A DNA stretch of 64,000 nt from Schlesneria sp. (GCA_028291515.1 JAQGHU010000033.1:1-64000), one strand, 5' to 3'. Counted from the stretch's first letter, positions 27,813 through 37,964 are shown. Notes: a model not told the origin generated them from the sequence alone. Made by a program: numbers and translations.

Positions 27813-28901
27813 GTGACACCTGAATCATCGGCATCGATTCCGCTCGATCATTGTGATGCGTCCGCGGCCACTCTGCTCGTCGGCATGCGAGTTCTGCCGA
27901 CGCGTTACTGTCTGGCACCGCTGGCTGGCTATACGCACCTCGCCTTTCGACGGGCGCTGCGCGAAGTCGGAGGCTTGGGGCTGGCGACGACTGATCTGGT
28001 GCATGCGACTCAACTGGTCGCTGGGCATCGTCACTCGCTCGAACTGATTGAAACGCATCCCGATGATCGACCGCTGTCCGTACAGATCTTCAGCGGTCAA
28101 GATGAGCACCTCATCAGTGCCGCCCGTTGGTTGCAGGATCGTGGCTACGAGGGGGTCGATATCAACATGGGCTGCCCGATGGCCAAAGTGAACGGGCAGG
28201 GGGGCGGAGCCCGGTTATTGTGTGACGCGGATCATGCGAGTCGGCTGGTCGAGCAAGTTGTGAATGCTGTCAGTATCCCCGTCACAGTGAAGATGCGACT
28301 GGGCTGGGATCGCGACACGATCGCCTCACCAATGTTGGCTCGTCGATTTGAATCTGTTGGCGTGGCGGCGATTACCATTCATGGTCGAACGCGGCAGCAG
28401 GGGTTCCATGGTCACGTCGATCTAGCGGGCATTCAAGCGACTGTGGAAGCGGTCGAACGGATTCCGGTGATCGGCAACGGAGATGTGCGATCGGTCGAAG
28501 AGGCGTTGCACATGCGACGCGTGACAGGCTGTGCAGCGGTGGCGATCGGTCGTGGTGCGATGCTCGACCCGTGGTTATTCCGCAAAATCGAAGACACTGA
28601 AGCAGGGCGTCCCGTGCGCGAGCCGACTGCGGATGAACAAGTCGACTTCCTGGCTCGGCATTTCTCTCTGATGATCCAACAACATGGCGAACGAAGTTGC
28701 TACCTGTTCCGCAAGTTCGCGGCGTGGTACGGCGCGCGACTGGGAGTGCCCGAAGATTTAGAGCAGCGGTTGCGGCTGTTCACCAGCCATGCCGAGTTCG
28801 ACGAGATCATCGCCGAAATCCGACAACGGCACGGCGAACGGCGAACTCCGGTCGCCACGGCACTCGTGAAAGTTCCGAATGGCCCGGTCGAACGCTGGTA
28901 A
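27813..28901 (+). CDS. dusB: tRNA-dihydrouridine synthase
   Basis: A 362-residue FMN-dependent TIM barrel that reduces uridine in tRNA. The segments LAPLAGYTHLAFRR, NMGCPMAKVNGQGGGARLL with catalytic Cys121, ITIHGRTRQQGFHGHVD and IGNGDVRS match the Dus family. The start is the GTG at 27813, with AAGGTG at good spacing; an upstream TTG (27768) lies inside the kinase gene. DusB-type is the best guess among bacterial Dus; subfamily is uncertain. Co-transcription with the two-component genes looks incidental. Confidence 0.9.
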   Translation: MTPESSASIPLDHCDASAATLLVGMRVLPTRYCLAPLAGYTHLAFRRALREVGGLGLATTDLVHATQLVAGHRHSLELIETHPDDRPLSVQIFSGQDEHLISAARWLQDRGYEGVDINMGCPMAKVNGQGGGARLLCDADHASRLVEQVVNAVSIPVTVKMRLGWDRDTIASPMLARRFESVGVAAITIHGRTRQQGFHGHVDLAGIQATVEAVERIPVIGNGDVRSVEEALHMRRVTGCAAVAIGRGAMLDPWLFRKIEDTEAGRPVREPTADEQVDFLARHFSLMIQQHGERSCYLFRKFAAWYGARLGVPEDLEQRLRLFTSHAEFDEIIAEIRQRHGERRTPVATALVKVPNGPVERW

Positions 28902-29026
28902 GTAGCCTTCTCGCTCCGCGAGAAGAAAGCCAACTGCGAATCCGCGCGCCCTACTGCATCGGAACCGGATGGCGATCACGGCGTCGCGTTCATCGGCTTA
29001 CTTCTCGCGGAGCGAGAAGGCTACTT
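28900..29026. repeat. inverted repeat with 26-bp perfect arms
   Basis: The arms at 28900-28925 and 29001-29026 (containing CTTCTCGCTCCGCGAGAAG) are perfect inverted repeats, each with an inner palindrome. The left arm overlaps the dus stop codon. The remainder of the gap (29027-29333) carries a second imperfect inverted repeat (about 29080-29180) with the CACGAAAACACGGAAC theme and no gene. Confidence 0.85.
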
Positions 29027-29333
29027 AAGGCGACCCATGAGAAAACACTTAATCGGGCCTTGGCGGACTGAGAGAAGCGAACCACGAAAACACGGAACAA
29101 CCACGAATGAAAGCCTGTTTTCATTTCGTGTGTTCAGTGTATTCCGTGGTTTAACTCATCTGATTCTTTCCGTGATCTCTGTGCCCTGTGTTTTCAATCT
29201 TCTTCGCGTTTTCCTCGGCAATGTCGCGAAACTCCAGTAATCGTCTGGTGCGATGCTTTGGCGACTCAATCGCGCCGTCGTATGATTGGCTGGCCGCGAC
29301 CACTTCTCTACTGTGACTTCGAGATCTCCGCTG

Positions 29334-32279
29334 ATGTCGACCGACAATCCCAAGCCTGCCGGCTCTGAACCGACCTTGCCAGCTTCGGCGAGCAGTTCAC
29401 CTGATGACGAGATTAATACCTATCGGCTGACGATCTCGTCGCCGATGGTTCTCGACCCCGACGCACCACCGGTGCTGACTCCAACGCGATCCACGGCGAA
29501 GAAGGGGGTCAAGAAATCGAGAGTCTCCGGCGCCTGGATTCTGTGGGGATACAACGCGCTCGTGTTTGTGACCAGCGTCTGCGTCATGGTCCTGGAACTG
29601 ACCGCGTCGCGGTTGATCGCCAAGACGGTTGGGTCGTCGCTGTATACGTGGACCAGCGTGATTGGCGTTGTTCTGGCGGGAATCACGTTGGGAAATTTCC
29701 TCGGTGGCTGGCTCGCCGATCGCTACGACCGCAAGAAGACTCTCGCCTGGACGTATCTGTTCGGCAGCGTGTCTTGTGCCAGTGTCTTGTGGTTGGACCA
29801 GATCGTGGCACCGATGTCGCGTCCTGCTTACTTAAGCTGGCCGACGTGGGTGCTGACGGTTGTCGCCGCGATGTTTCTACTGCCGTCATTGGCGCTGGGA
29901 ACGATCTCGCCCTTGGTCGCGAGTATGGCGCTGGCGCGCAGTTCGCGGCTTGGTGCCACCGTCGGCAATGTGTATGCGTGGGGAGCACTCGGTTCGATTA
30001 TTGGAACGTTTCTCACCGGCTTCTATCTGATGGATGTCTGGGGAACTCGCACGATCATTGGCTTGACCGCCGCAACACTTGGAATCCTGGCCATCGTCGT
30101 CGGCGGAGCCCCGCGACTGTTCCGGACGGCGGTCATCTGCGGCTGGATGCAACTACTCGGCTGGGTCGTGCTGGCGGCGACATGCACTGAGCAGGCGATG
30201 GCGTATGTGTCGGAGACTGCAGGCACTTTGACGACGGTAGCGCAAACACAGCAGCAGGCGGCAGAGACGCGGTCGCAATGGCAGCAGTTCGGCACCAACT
30301 TGGGAACAAGGCTTCACGAACTGGGACTGGCTCTCAAGCTGCGCGATGATCAAGTCGGCGCCTATTACGATGAGAGCAATTACTCGACGATCATGGTCAC
30401 CGAGGGGAAGCACCGTGGGCGGCCGATCAAGCATTTGCGGCTGGACAAGCTGATTCACAGCTATTACGACTCATCGAATCCCACCGCATTGCACTACGAA
30501 TACGAACAGATCTACGCGGCAGTCACCAAGCGGACTGCTCATCTGCTGACTCAGCCCGTGTCGCTGTCGACAACAGCCATCCCGAGTGAACGGATCGACC
30601 CCAGTCACCTGCCAGCGGGAACAAGCTTTGATCCGGCGACCGCGACGTTGCAGGTCAATCAACCAAGTCCTGAGGTCTTCGATGCCCTGTTGTCTTTAGC
30701 ACCAGAGGCTGCGTACTGGCAGGCGATCGACAAGCTATTCCAGGAAACGAACAAGCCACTGTGGGGTGGCTTTGCCTCCGCTGAATTGTCGCAGATATCC
30801 GATGACATCACCGTCCCTGAAGATCTGCAGACCAAGATTCGTGTCGACAAGACTCTGCAGGTCATTACCGCCTATGAAGTGGTGACGCCTGAGATGCGAG
30901 ACCGGCTGGTGGAAGTCACACCGACCGCGACCTGGTTTCAAGAAGTGCAGCGGGCTCGTGGGTTGTCTCATCGAGCAACCGCATTGTTCATGGGAGGTGG
31001 CGGGTATATCTTCCCGCGTTGGTTCCTGAAAGAGTTTCCGGGCAGTCCTCGCATCGAAGTGGCCGAACTGGACCCGGCGGTTTACCAGGCGACGATTGAA
31101 TGCCTCGGACTGACCGCGGTCCAACAATCACGCATTCTCACCACGATTGGCGATGCCAGGAACCTGATCGATGATCGACTGCGAGACAACCGCGACCTGA
31201 TTGCTGCGGGAAAAACCCCGATTCGCTACGACTTCATCTATGGCGATGCCTTCAACGATTTCAGCGTGCCGGCTCATCTGACGACGCTCGAATTTCTGCA
31301 GAAGCTTCACGACTTGCTGAACGATGATGGGGTCTTCCAGGGCAACATCATCGACATCTATCCGCGAACAGAGTATCCCGGCACGACGAAGGGGGATGGC
31401 GAAATTAGCTATCATGGACCGCTTCCAGTCGGTTTGTCAGATCGCGATTGGCCTCCTGGGCGCTACGAACCGGCAGGTCGGCGATTCGCGCCATTGGAGA
31501 TTAAATCCTTCGGGAATGGCGAGTATTGGCTGCGAGCCAAGCAGACGATTGGTGCTGTCGATCAAGCTCGGTTGACCAATGTCGATCTGGCGAAGGAGGC
31601 CTCGGGCCCAGCAGTCAAGCCGAGGCAGCCGAACGCCCCTGATTGGTCGCAGGTGATTGAAACGTTGGCTGCTCAGACTCGTCAGCAGAAATGGTTTGAA
31701 GGCTCGATCCCGTCGACGGTGGTCGCAACGGAAGGGCTGCTCGAAGCGTGGACGCCCGCCAAAGATCCGTGGGAGTTCGTCGAGTATTGTCGACTGGGCA
31801 ACAATGGGCAGTCGAGTCGATACGTGCTTGGCTTTCGCGGGATCGTTTCGGCGATGCAGGAATCACAGTTGATCGAACTGGACCGCAATAACCGCGATTG
31901 GGTTTCGGCAGTGAGGGACGCCGCCGGGCGAACTCGTCTACCCGGGCCGGGGCGGTTCCTGGGACGCTATGTGAAGACCGCGACCACCGTCTTTCCGAAT
32001 GTTTATTTGTTCAGTACGACTGGAACGCAGCCGGGAAGTGATCGTGACACGTTTGTCATGGTCTGTTCCCGGCGACCGCTGGATCTGAAAATGCTCGGCG
32101 ACACTGGAGACTGGAGCAGTGATTGGTTTGCCGCTTTCGAAAAAGGGACGGGCGATACCAAACCGAAGCTGCTGGGCCAGATGGACGCCGTGCTATCGCT
32201 GGCGGAAGGCCAGATCTTGACGGACGATTTCGCCCCCGTCGACAATTTGCTGCGACCGGTGTTCGCCGATCAACAATGA
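29334..32279 (+). CDS. fused membrane transporter-like and spermidine-synthase-like protein
   Basis: A 981-residue protein. About 60 polar residues are followed by eight or so membrane helices (residues about 65-300; motif GNFLGGWLADRYDRKK is typical of fused-MFS/spermidine synthase proteins). The C-terminal half resembles a spermidine synthase-like fold: YYDESNYSTIMVTEG, HLRLDKLIHSYYDSSNP, then FMGGGGYIFPRWFLKEF, IEVAELDPAVYQATIECLGL, YDFIYGDAFNDFSVPAHLTT and a C-terminal LTDDFAPVDNLL. About 150 residues unlike the family are inserted between the first two blocks and the nucleotide-binding loop (DNA about 30540-30975). The start ATG 29334 has a purine-rich site; 29286 is possible. Whether it makes a polyamine is not known. 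Confidence 0.87.
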   Translation: MSTDNPKPAGSEPTLPASASSSPDDEINTYRLTISSPMVLDPDAPPVLTPTRSTAKKGVKKSRVSGAWILWGYNALVFVTSVCVMVLELTASRLIAKTVGSSLYTWTSVIGVVLAGITLGNFLGGWLADRYDRKKTLAWTYLFGSVSCASVLWLDQIVAPMSRPAYLSWPTWVLTVVAAMFLLPSLALGTISPLVASMALARSSRLGATVGNVYAWGALGSIIGTFLTGFYLMDVWGTRTIIGLTAATLGILAIVVGGAPRLFRTAVICGWMQLLGWVVLAATCTEQAMAYVSETAGTLTTVAQTQQQAAETRSQWQQFGTNLGTRLHELGLALKLRDDQVGAYYDESNYSTIMVTEGKHRGRPIKHLRLDKLIHSYYDSSNPTALHYEYEQIYAAVTKRTAHLLTQPVSLSTTAIPSERIDPSHLPAGTSFDPATATLQVNQPSPEVFDALLSLAPEAAYWQAIDKLFQETNKPLWGGFASAELSQISDDITVPEDLQTKIRVDKTLQVITAYEVVTPEMRDRLVEVTPTATWFQEVQRARGLSHRATALFMGGGGYIFPRWFLKEFPGSPRIEVAELDPAVYQATIECLGLTAVQQSRILTTIGDARNLIDDRLRDNRDLIAAGKTPIRYDFIYGDAFNDFSVPAHLTTLEFLQKLHDLLNDDGVFQGNIIDIYPRTEYPGTTKGDGEISYHGPLPVGLSDRDWPPGRYEPAGRRFAPLEIKSFGNGEYWLRAKQTIGAVDQARLTNVDLAKEASGPAVKPRQPNAPDWSQVIETLAAQTRQQKWFEGSIPSTVVATEGLLEAWTPAKDPWEFVEYCRLGNNGQSSRYVLGFRGIVSAMQESQLIELDRNNRDWVSAVRDAAGRTRLPGPGRFLGRYVKTATTVFPNVYLFSTTGTQPGSDRDTFVMVCSRRPLDLKMLGDTGDWSSDWFAAFEKGTGDTKPKLLGQMDAVLSLAEGQILTDDFAPVDNLLRPVFADQQ

Positions 32280-32364
32280 GAATCGCGACGATTTCCTTGA
32301 ATACTCCGCGTTGATACCATGCTCGCGTGACTGGAATCTGCCACGCCTTCAGCGAAGAGCCGCC

Positions 32365-32877
32365 ATGCCGCGTAATACTGATGAGCCCGATTCGTTCGAC
32401 GAAGACAATCCTTTTATGCCGCCGGAATCGGATTTGTCTCGCGGTCGCGACGAGCCAGATCGAGAAGAAGAGGTTGATGTCACCGGCTTGGTGATGCCCC
32501 CGGCGATCTGTCTGCTGCTCGTGGGTTCTCTTGGCATAGCCGCCTCGATCTTAAATATCGTTCTCGCGGTTGCGTTCGAGGCGCCCGTCGCAGATCCCAA
32601 CGCTCCTCCGTTCATGCAGGGATTTCAGCGAGGTGGTTTTGGTCCAGTCGCCGCCGTTGTTCACAGCGGCTTCCTGCTGCTCAATTTGCTGATCATTTTG
32701 GGCGGTGTCCAGATGCTGCGCCACAAGAATCGGACGCTGGCAATCGCCGCTTCGGTGTTGGCAATGATGAACTTTGGAACGTGCTGTTGCGTCTTGGGCC
32801 TGCCGATCGGCATCTGGAGTCTGATCATCCTCTTGAGAGAAGATGTGACCAAAGCGTTTGATGATGCGGCCGATTAG
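32365..32877 (+). CDS. hypothetical membrane protein
   Basis: A 170-residue protein with a charged N-terminal 45 residues (DEPDSFDEDNPFMPPESDLS) and four hydrophobic segments: near 48-72, 95-115, 124-138 and 141-155. The start ATG 32365 is preferred over 32311. It follows the fused transporter gene by 85 bases and may share its transcript. Family not recognised; planctomycete proteins of this layout are usually unassigned. Confidence 0.75.
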   Translation: MPRNTDEPDSFDEDNPFMPPESDLSRGRDEPDREEEVDVTGLVMPPAICLLLVGSLGIAASILNIVLAVAFEAPVADPNAPPFMQGFQRGGFGPVAAVVHSGFLLLNLLIILGGVQMLRHKNRTLAIAASVLAMMNFGTCCCVLGLPIGIWSLIILLREDVTKAFDDAAD

Positions 32878-32900
32878 TTAGGTGCCATGGAGGTGGCTCT

Positions 32901-32940
32901 GAATCTCGAGTGATACGTCGGCGCCACTGACTCGAGATTC
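32901..32940. terminator. bidirectional hairpin between converging genes
   Basis: A perfect 11-bp stem (GAATCTCGAGT / ACTCGAGATTC) with an 18-base loop between the ends of the 32365 (plus) and 32952 (minus) genes. There is no strong U-run, so the terminator call is moderate. Confidence 0.5.
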
Positions 32941-32951
32941 GATCCTCAAAA

Positions 32952-33356
32952 TCACAGCTTGGGAAGATGAATGCCGGCCATATTGAAGACTGCCGCTGTC
33001 ACGAGGCAGAGCGCCGTGACCCACGCAATACGTGCGGCCCAGCGACCGGCTGTGGTGGTCGGGTAGATGGAATCGTGAGGCAGAACTTCTTCGACTTGTT
33101 CCAGTGCGACCAGCACGCCGTCGCCTCGTGACTCCTGGCGAGTGACTCGAACGATGTAACTCAGGCCACAAAACTTCAGGTGCGCCAACGGGTCAGCCAA
33201 GGCGGCCGAGATCGGTTCCGGGACCATGACCGCAAAGCTACCCAGTGACAACTCGACCATCTGGCAGGCAATCTTGCGACCCGATACCACCAGCACAGCC
33301 GATGTCTGCACCGTCTCATGCTTACAGCGGGAATAGAGTCGTTGATTCAGCAACAT
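32952..33356 (-). CDS. hypothetical protein, PilZ-like with C-terminal membrane helix
   Basis: A 134-residue protein counted from ATG 33356; a TTG at 33371 is also possible. Residues 1-85 have a beta-rich profile (SAVLVVSGRKIACQMVELSL) weakly like a PilZ or PilZ-related domain, but the RxxxR and (D/N)xSxxG residues of c-di-GMP binders are not complete. A single membrane helix lies near the C-terminus (WAARIAWVTALCLVTAAVF). It lies downstream of the MoxR-type gene and may be co-transcribed. PilZ likeness is a guess. Confidence 0.55.
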   Translation of the reverse strand: MLLNQRLYSRCKHETVQTSAVLVVSGRKIACQMVELSLGSFAVMVPEPISAALADPLAHLKFCGLSYIVRVTRQESRGDGVLVALEQVEEVLPHDSIYPTTTAGRWAARIAWVTALCLVTAAVFNMAGIHLPKL

Positions 33357-33465
33357 AGAATTCAAGCACAAGAGAGCAAGTACGGATCATCAGGCAATCA
33401 GTAGTGATCTACCATGTCGATCGCACCGTCCCGAGTTGAACTTTCGTCTACGCCTTGAAATCAGC

Positions 33466-33516
33466 CAATTGCCGTTGGGACTGTATCGAAAATTCCAGAG
33501 ATACCGTCGGCAATTG
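33466..33516 (-). terminator. nested hairpin after the MoxR-type gene
   Basis: A 9-bp stem (CAATTGCCG / CGGCAATTG) with an inner GTATC/GATAC stem lies just past the stop codon of the minus-strand gene at 33535. No U-run is evident. Confidence 0.45.
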
Positions 33517-33534
33517 AGCTTACTGATGTCACGG

Positions 33535-34962
33535 TCAGCCGTAAGTGGATGAGCGTGTTTTCCGTGTTCGGTTCAAGCGATTGTGGCTATGCAGTCCCTG
33601 CAGCAGGAATTCGGCGACGCTGGCGAGCAGACCTTCGGACGACGCCCCGCGAGCCTCGCCCGTATCCAACGAAGCCGCGATCTGATCCAGTTGAGCCCGG
33701 AAGCCACGGATGGCGTCGACTTGCTTCAAGACATCCTTCGCGGAGAGTCCATCATCCAAGTCAAGCGTTTTGCCCCCTTCGAAGAACTCGACCACGTTGC
33801 GAAACTGTTTTGGATTCAGATCGTGCAGATCAAACACGGCTTTGACCGCTTCATCGATCAGACGTTCAATCAAGCGATCTTCCTGGCCGGGCTCGTCGCT
33901 CATCGTCAGTTCCAGCTTGCCGCGGGAACTGGCTTCCAAGTGCCACAGATCGCTCGGTCGTGCGACCGCGATGGTTTCACCAGCGATCGCACTGCGCCGC
34001 TCGGCCGACGAGATCAGGTTTTCGTAGTTCGCAATCGACATGCGCACGCTGACGCCCGACGCCTGATTGACGTGCGGGCTGTTGCGGGCCAGTCGCGATG
34101 TCTCTTCGACAACTTCCTGCAGGAAAGTCGGCACAACGACTTTGACGCCGTCTTCGCGAGCGGTCCAGGCGTTGTCTGAAGTGATCTTCATCCCCAACTC
34201 ACGAGTGGTGGGGTAGTGGGTGCGGATAACCGAGCCGATGCGGTCTTTCAGTGGCGTGACGATGCGACCGCGATTGGTGTAGTCCTCGGGATTCGCACTG
34301 AAGACCATGCAGACATCCAGGTTCAATCGGATTGGAAATCCGCGAATTTGCACGTCGCGTTCTTCCAGGACGTTGAATAAGCCAACTTGAATCTTCGGGC
34401 TTAAATCCGGCAGCTCATTCATGCAGAAAATGCCACGATGACTGCGCGGGATCAGGCCGAAATGCAGCACATCTTCACTGGACAGATGGCGGCCTTCGGC
34501 GTGCTTGACCAGATCGACCTCGCCGATCAAGTCGGCGATCGTGACGTCGGGAGTCGCCAGTTTCTCGTGATAACGGTCGTCGCGGCCAATCCATTCGATT
34601 GGAGTCTGATCGCCTTGCGATGCGATCAGGTCGCGTGCGAATTTGGAGAGCGGTGCCAGCGGGTCATCATGAATTTCGGATCCCGCGACAATTGGGATCG
34701 CATCGTCCAGAAGCGTGGTCAGCATGCGCAGCATGCGGGTTTTGCCCTGGCCACGCAGTCCGAGAAACAGAATATCGTGCTGCGACAAAATCGCATTTTG
34801 TATCTGAGGGATGACCGTTTCTTCGTAACCCAGAATGCCGGGAAACAGCTGCTCTTTGCGCCGCAGTTTGGTCAACAGATTGCGCCGAAGTTCGTGTTTG
34901 ACCGGGGTCGAGCGGTAGCCAAAGTCGCGAAGTTGGCGCAACGTTTTCGGTCGATCAGACAT
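33535..34962 (-). CDS. MoxR/magnesium-chelatase-type AAA+ ATPase
   Basis: A 475-residue AAA+ protein. Walker A is GLRGQGKT at about 68-75; the Walker-B-like segment is GIFCMNELPDLSPKIQVGLF; sensor-like VFSANPEDYTNRGRIVTPLK follows, with the arginine-containing loop. The layout matches the bacterial ChlI/MoxR-like family that usually pairs with a VWA-domain protein; no VWA partner adjoins it. The ATG start is at 34962 and no other minus-strand gene lies close upstream. Substrate unknown. Confidence 0.88.
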   Translation of the reverse strand: MSDRPKTLRQLRDFGYRSTPVKHELRRNLLTKLRRKEQLFPGILGYEETVIPQIQNAILSQHDILFLGLRGQGKTRMLRMLTTLLDDAIPIVAGSEIHDDPLAPLSKFARDLIASQGDQTPIEWIGRDDRYHEKLATPDVTIADLIGEVDLVKHAEGRHLSSEDVLHFGLIPRSHRGIFCMNELPDLSPKIQVGLFNVLEERDVQIRGFPIRLNLDVCMVFSANPEDYTNRGRIVTPLKDRIGSVIRTHYPTTRELGMKITSDNAWTAREDGVKVVVPTFLQEVVEETSRLARNSPHVNQASGVSVRMSIANYENLISSAERRSAIAGETIAVARPSDLWHLEASSRGKLELTMSDEPGQEDRLIERLIDEAVKAVFDLHDLNPKQFRNVVEFFEGGKTLDLDDGLSAKDVLKQVDAIRGFRAQLDQIAASLDTGEARGASSEGLLASVAEFLLQGLHSHNRLNRTRKTRSSTYG

Positions 34963-35187
34963 TCGTGGAAGACTCCGTTGCCGGACAACGTCCGTTCGTC
35001 CGGCCGATTTTCTGGTGGCTGACAGCGATCCCCAGCAGGGGATGTCGCGAAGCGACTGCGCGCAGCGACAGACAAGTGTAGTCAGGCCACCTTGTCGAGA
35101 CCACGGTTGAAGCGGCGAAGTGATGTCGACTCATCACAAATCGCGCTGCTCTGTGTCACGGTCAAACAACTGTCCGACCAGGACGAA

Positions 35188-37446
35188 TCAGTTGCCACGA
35201 TTGCCACTCAAACCTTGCGCCGCCAGGCCGAACAGTGCTGTTTCCAAGAGATTTCGCTCGAAGAAGGCACCTACTGCTTCCAGGCAGGTGTATTGCAGTA
35301 GGATAAAGTCGCCTGGCTGAATCACGATGCGTTCGGACAGATCGGTCCGGGCGCGATACAAGTCGATTTTGATGGGCACCTCGCCGCCATCGGGCAGCTT
35401 CCGCAGGACGATCGCGGTACTCGGGCTGATCGAGACATCGTTGTTCAGGGCGGACACGCCGCCGATGGCTCGGCTGGCACCCATCACTCCTCGCGACTGA
35501 GCCAGCGAAATCGCTTGCATAATGTCGAGGTCATAATCACGCGGCAGCGTGTATTGTCCACCACCCAGCAGACCGCCAGTGTAGAAGACTTCCGTGTCGC
35601 GAGATTCGATGAAGACGATGTCGCCGTCATAGAGGATCACGTCTTCGGGACGAATGTCCGCGGTTTCGCCAGGTCCCAGCCGGATCGGAATGCGGATGAC
35701 ATGTCGGCCATCCATGGCGCCACCTCCGGTCAGGACACCATGTCCGGGGTCGAGTTCCTGAAAGCCCAGCGGAGGTCCCCCTTCGGGATTGCCGTCGGGC
35801 TGAACCGCGGGAGGTGTCCACGGAACGAACGGTGTCGTGCCATTGGGCGGCATCCCCGTTGACGGAGTAACTGGAGGTCCGGCTGGAGTCGTCGCTGAAT
35901 AATTCGGTCCTGATGAACCAAGATTCATCATGTTATTCGGCATGACACTGTTGTTGAGCGGTGGCCCACCCGCGGGAGGTGCCGGGGGCGGAGTCCAGCC
36001 ACCGTTCGGGGTCATCGGCAGATTGTTAATGCGAGGATCGCCATAGCGTGGGTCGTTGAATCTGGGGTCGTTGTAACGGGAATCGATCGGAGTCGGTCCG
36101 CCTTGATTCAATGGGGTCGGATACTGCGTCTGAACAATCTGCGGACTGTATTCCGGCTGTCCGTCCGCCTGGCGCCATAGGGCAAGCCCGGACCTGTCGC
36201 CGTTCTGAGCGAAGCTATCGCTGCGCGGTGACCCGCCGGTTGGGGGCATGGAGGTCGGAGTCCAGCCACCGTTCGGAAGCATCGGGAGGTTGTTTACGCG
36301 GGGATCGCCGTAACGCGGATCGTTGAGGGCCGGTGCCCCTTGATTGAATTGATTCGGATACTGTGTCTGCACAATCTGCGGCTCATACTCTAACTGCCCG
36401 CCGACAGGACGATCAGACCAGATCTTCGGTGGAGCAAGCGGAGCGTTTTCGTCTGCACCACCATGAGGTGCGATGTTGAGTCCATGGCCGGGGGCGATGG
36501 GGAGCGTTCCACTCGCGTATTGAACGCGCTGGTTTGGTTGCCCGACAAAGTTCGCCTGCGTGACGTTATTGGAATTAGGGTATCCTGCATTGTTGTTGTA
36601 CTGCGGCGATTGTCCACGAATGATCGGGGTTTCTGATTGCAACCCGAGTGGTCCCATGTTTCGCAGCAGGTCTGGATTCAAGTCAGTCGGCCAGCGTGGA
36701 TCCAATGTTCCCGACTGAGTCGCTGCACGACGGCGAATGACGTAGACAGCGTTCTCCGCATCCAGTCCGGGCAAGCCATCAGTCGCCGTGAGGGCATTCA
36801 AGACGTCGTTGCTGTAGACGGGCAAGTTTACGACTTTGCCAGTCCCGCGTTTCACCATCCCGATGTTCACCTGGCCAAGGAACGCGTTCGACTGCGGTTC
36901 GTTTCGCGAATCCTGACGGATGACCAGAACTCGATACTGACGAGGTCGCTGCAGATTTACCTGGACGCGATGGTAGTCCGGCTTAATCAATTGGCGCGGC
37001 GTCAAATAGGCTTGCTTGACCCGCTCTTCGGCTTCGCCCAGAGTCATTCCACGCACATTGACCGATCCGACGAACGGCAATGATATCGTGCCATCTTCGC
37101 GGACAGGGTAAGGCATGCCGAAAGACGGCGGTGTGTCATTGTTGATAGGGAAGTAGACCGGTGGAGGATCGGTCGATTTGCCGACAAAGCCTTCCACGTA
37201 AATCCCCAGCACGTCGCCGCCATCAATGCGATGAACCAGGCTGCCGGTCTTGGGATCGAGCGGCGGGGGCTGGCGCAACAGCGACAGGTCGATCGTGCGA
37301 CGATTGCTGCGATCGCCGATCTTCATTTCAGTTGGAAGATAGCGCGCAGGGACGCCATGCACAGGTCGGAATGCAGCGCATCCCGACTGCCAGCAGAGCA
37401 GCAGACACAGTCCGGCGAAGAGTCTTCGCTGGGTTGAGTCTCGCAT
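35188..37446 (-). CDS. polysaccharide export outer-membrane lipoprotein (OPX/Wza family)
   Basis: A 752-residue protein with a lipoprotein signal (LLLCWQSGC). Residues about 50-185 form the Poly_export domain (GGDVLGIYVEGF; VREDGTISLPFVGSVNVRG; ERVKQAYL). A Pro/Asn/Gly-rich insert of about 300 residues holds a duplicated segment (EPQIVQTQYP, then NNLPMLPNGGWTP), copies at 36257-36405 and 35990-36165. SLBB-like segments close it (EVFYTGGLLGGGQYTLPRDY; IVIQPGDFILLQ). The start is ATG 37446, with AAGGA upstream; the longer in-frame 5' extension has no support. It would export a capsule or exopolysaccharide, but no biosynthesis genes adjoin it. Confidence 0.88.
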   Translation of the reverse strand: MRDSTQRRLFAGLCLLLCWQSGCAAFRPVHGVPARYLPTEMKIGDRSNRRTIDLSLLRQPPPLDPKTGSLVHRIDGGDVLGIYVEGFVGKSTDPPPVYFPINNDTPPSFGMPYPVREDGTISLPFVGSVNVRGMTLGEAEERVKQAYLTPRQLIKPDYHRVQVNLQRPRQYRVLVIRQDSRNEPQSNAFLGQVNIGMVKRGTGKVVNLPVYSNDVLNALTATDGLPGLDAENAVYVIRRRAATQSGTLDPRWPTDLNPDLLRNMGPLGLQSETPIIRGQSPQYNNNAGYPNSNNVTQANFVGQPNQRVQYASGTLPIAPGHGLNIAPHGGADENAPLAPPKIWSDRPVGGQLEYEPQIVQTQYPNQFNQGAPALNDPRYGDPRVNNLPMLPNGGWTPTSMPPTGGSPRSDSFAQNGDRSGLALWRQADGQPEYSPQIVQTQYPTPLNQGGPTPIDSRYNDPRFNDPRYGDPRINNLPMTPNGGWTPPPAPPAGGPPLNNSVMPNNMMNLGSSGPNYSATTPAGPPVTPSTGMPPNGTTPFVPWTPPAVQPDGNPEGGPPLGFQELDPGHGVLTGGGAMDGRHVIRIPIRLGPGETADIRPEDVILYDGDIVFIESRDTEVFYTGGLLGGGQYTLPRDYDLDIMQAISLAQSRGVMGASRAIGGVSALNNDVSISPSTAIVLRKLPDGGEVPIKIDLYRARTDLSERIVIQPGDFILLQYTCLEAVGAFFERNLLETALFGLAAQGLSGNRGN

Positions 37447-37964
37447 TGCGATACGATCCTTGGTAACGGTCACAGCGCGGTCGGCCTGTTGAGTACATAC
37501 ATCAAGAGGCTTCGTGCGTTGTATGCAACGGGGGTCGTATGAGCGAAGCGATTTTTGATGTGGCGAATTCAATGGATTGAATCGATTTCTGTGCCATAAG
37601 GGTTTATGTGTAAATGTCTTACGATTCAGGTGCTGGCATGCATCGGCCACGGTCCGACGAAGTGACGCAGTTAGAAAGTGGACATTCCAATTCCCCTTCG
37701 GCAAGAACTGCCTTCCTTGGATCATCCGTGGCTAACCACAAGCCATAAACGTCCCGCTCGACGTCGCGTCGGCCGATCTCAAAGCGTTCGAACGGTAGTC
37801 CGATCAATTCGGTGGGCTGTCGGATGCTCTTCCTTACGAAGTGGCAGGATTTGTCAGTCCATGGCAGGGTTTCCGGGGGGGTGTCTGATTTTGGCAGTCG
37901 TGGCCCCGCTTCGGCTTGTCGTCTTCAAACGTTGATCGCGGCGCATTGGGACTCTCCAGCAAAA

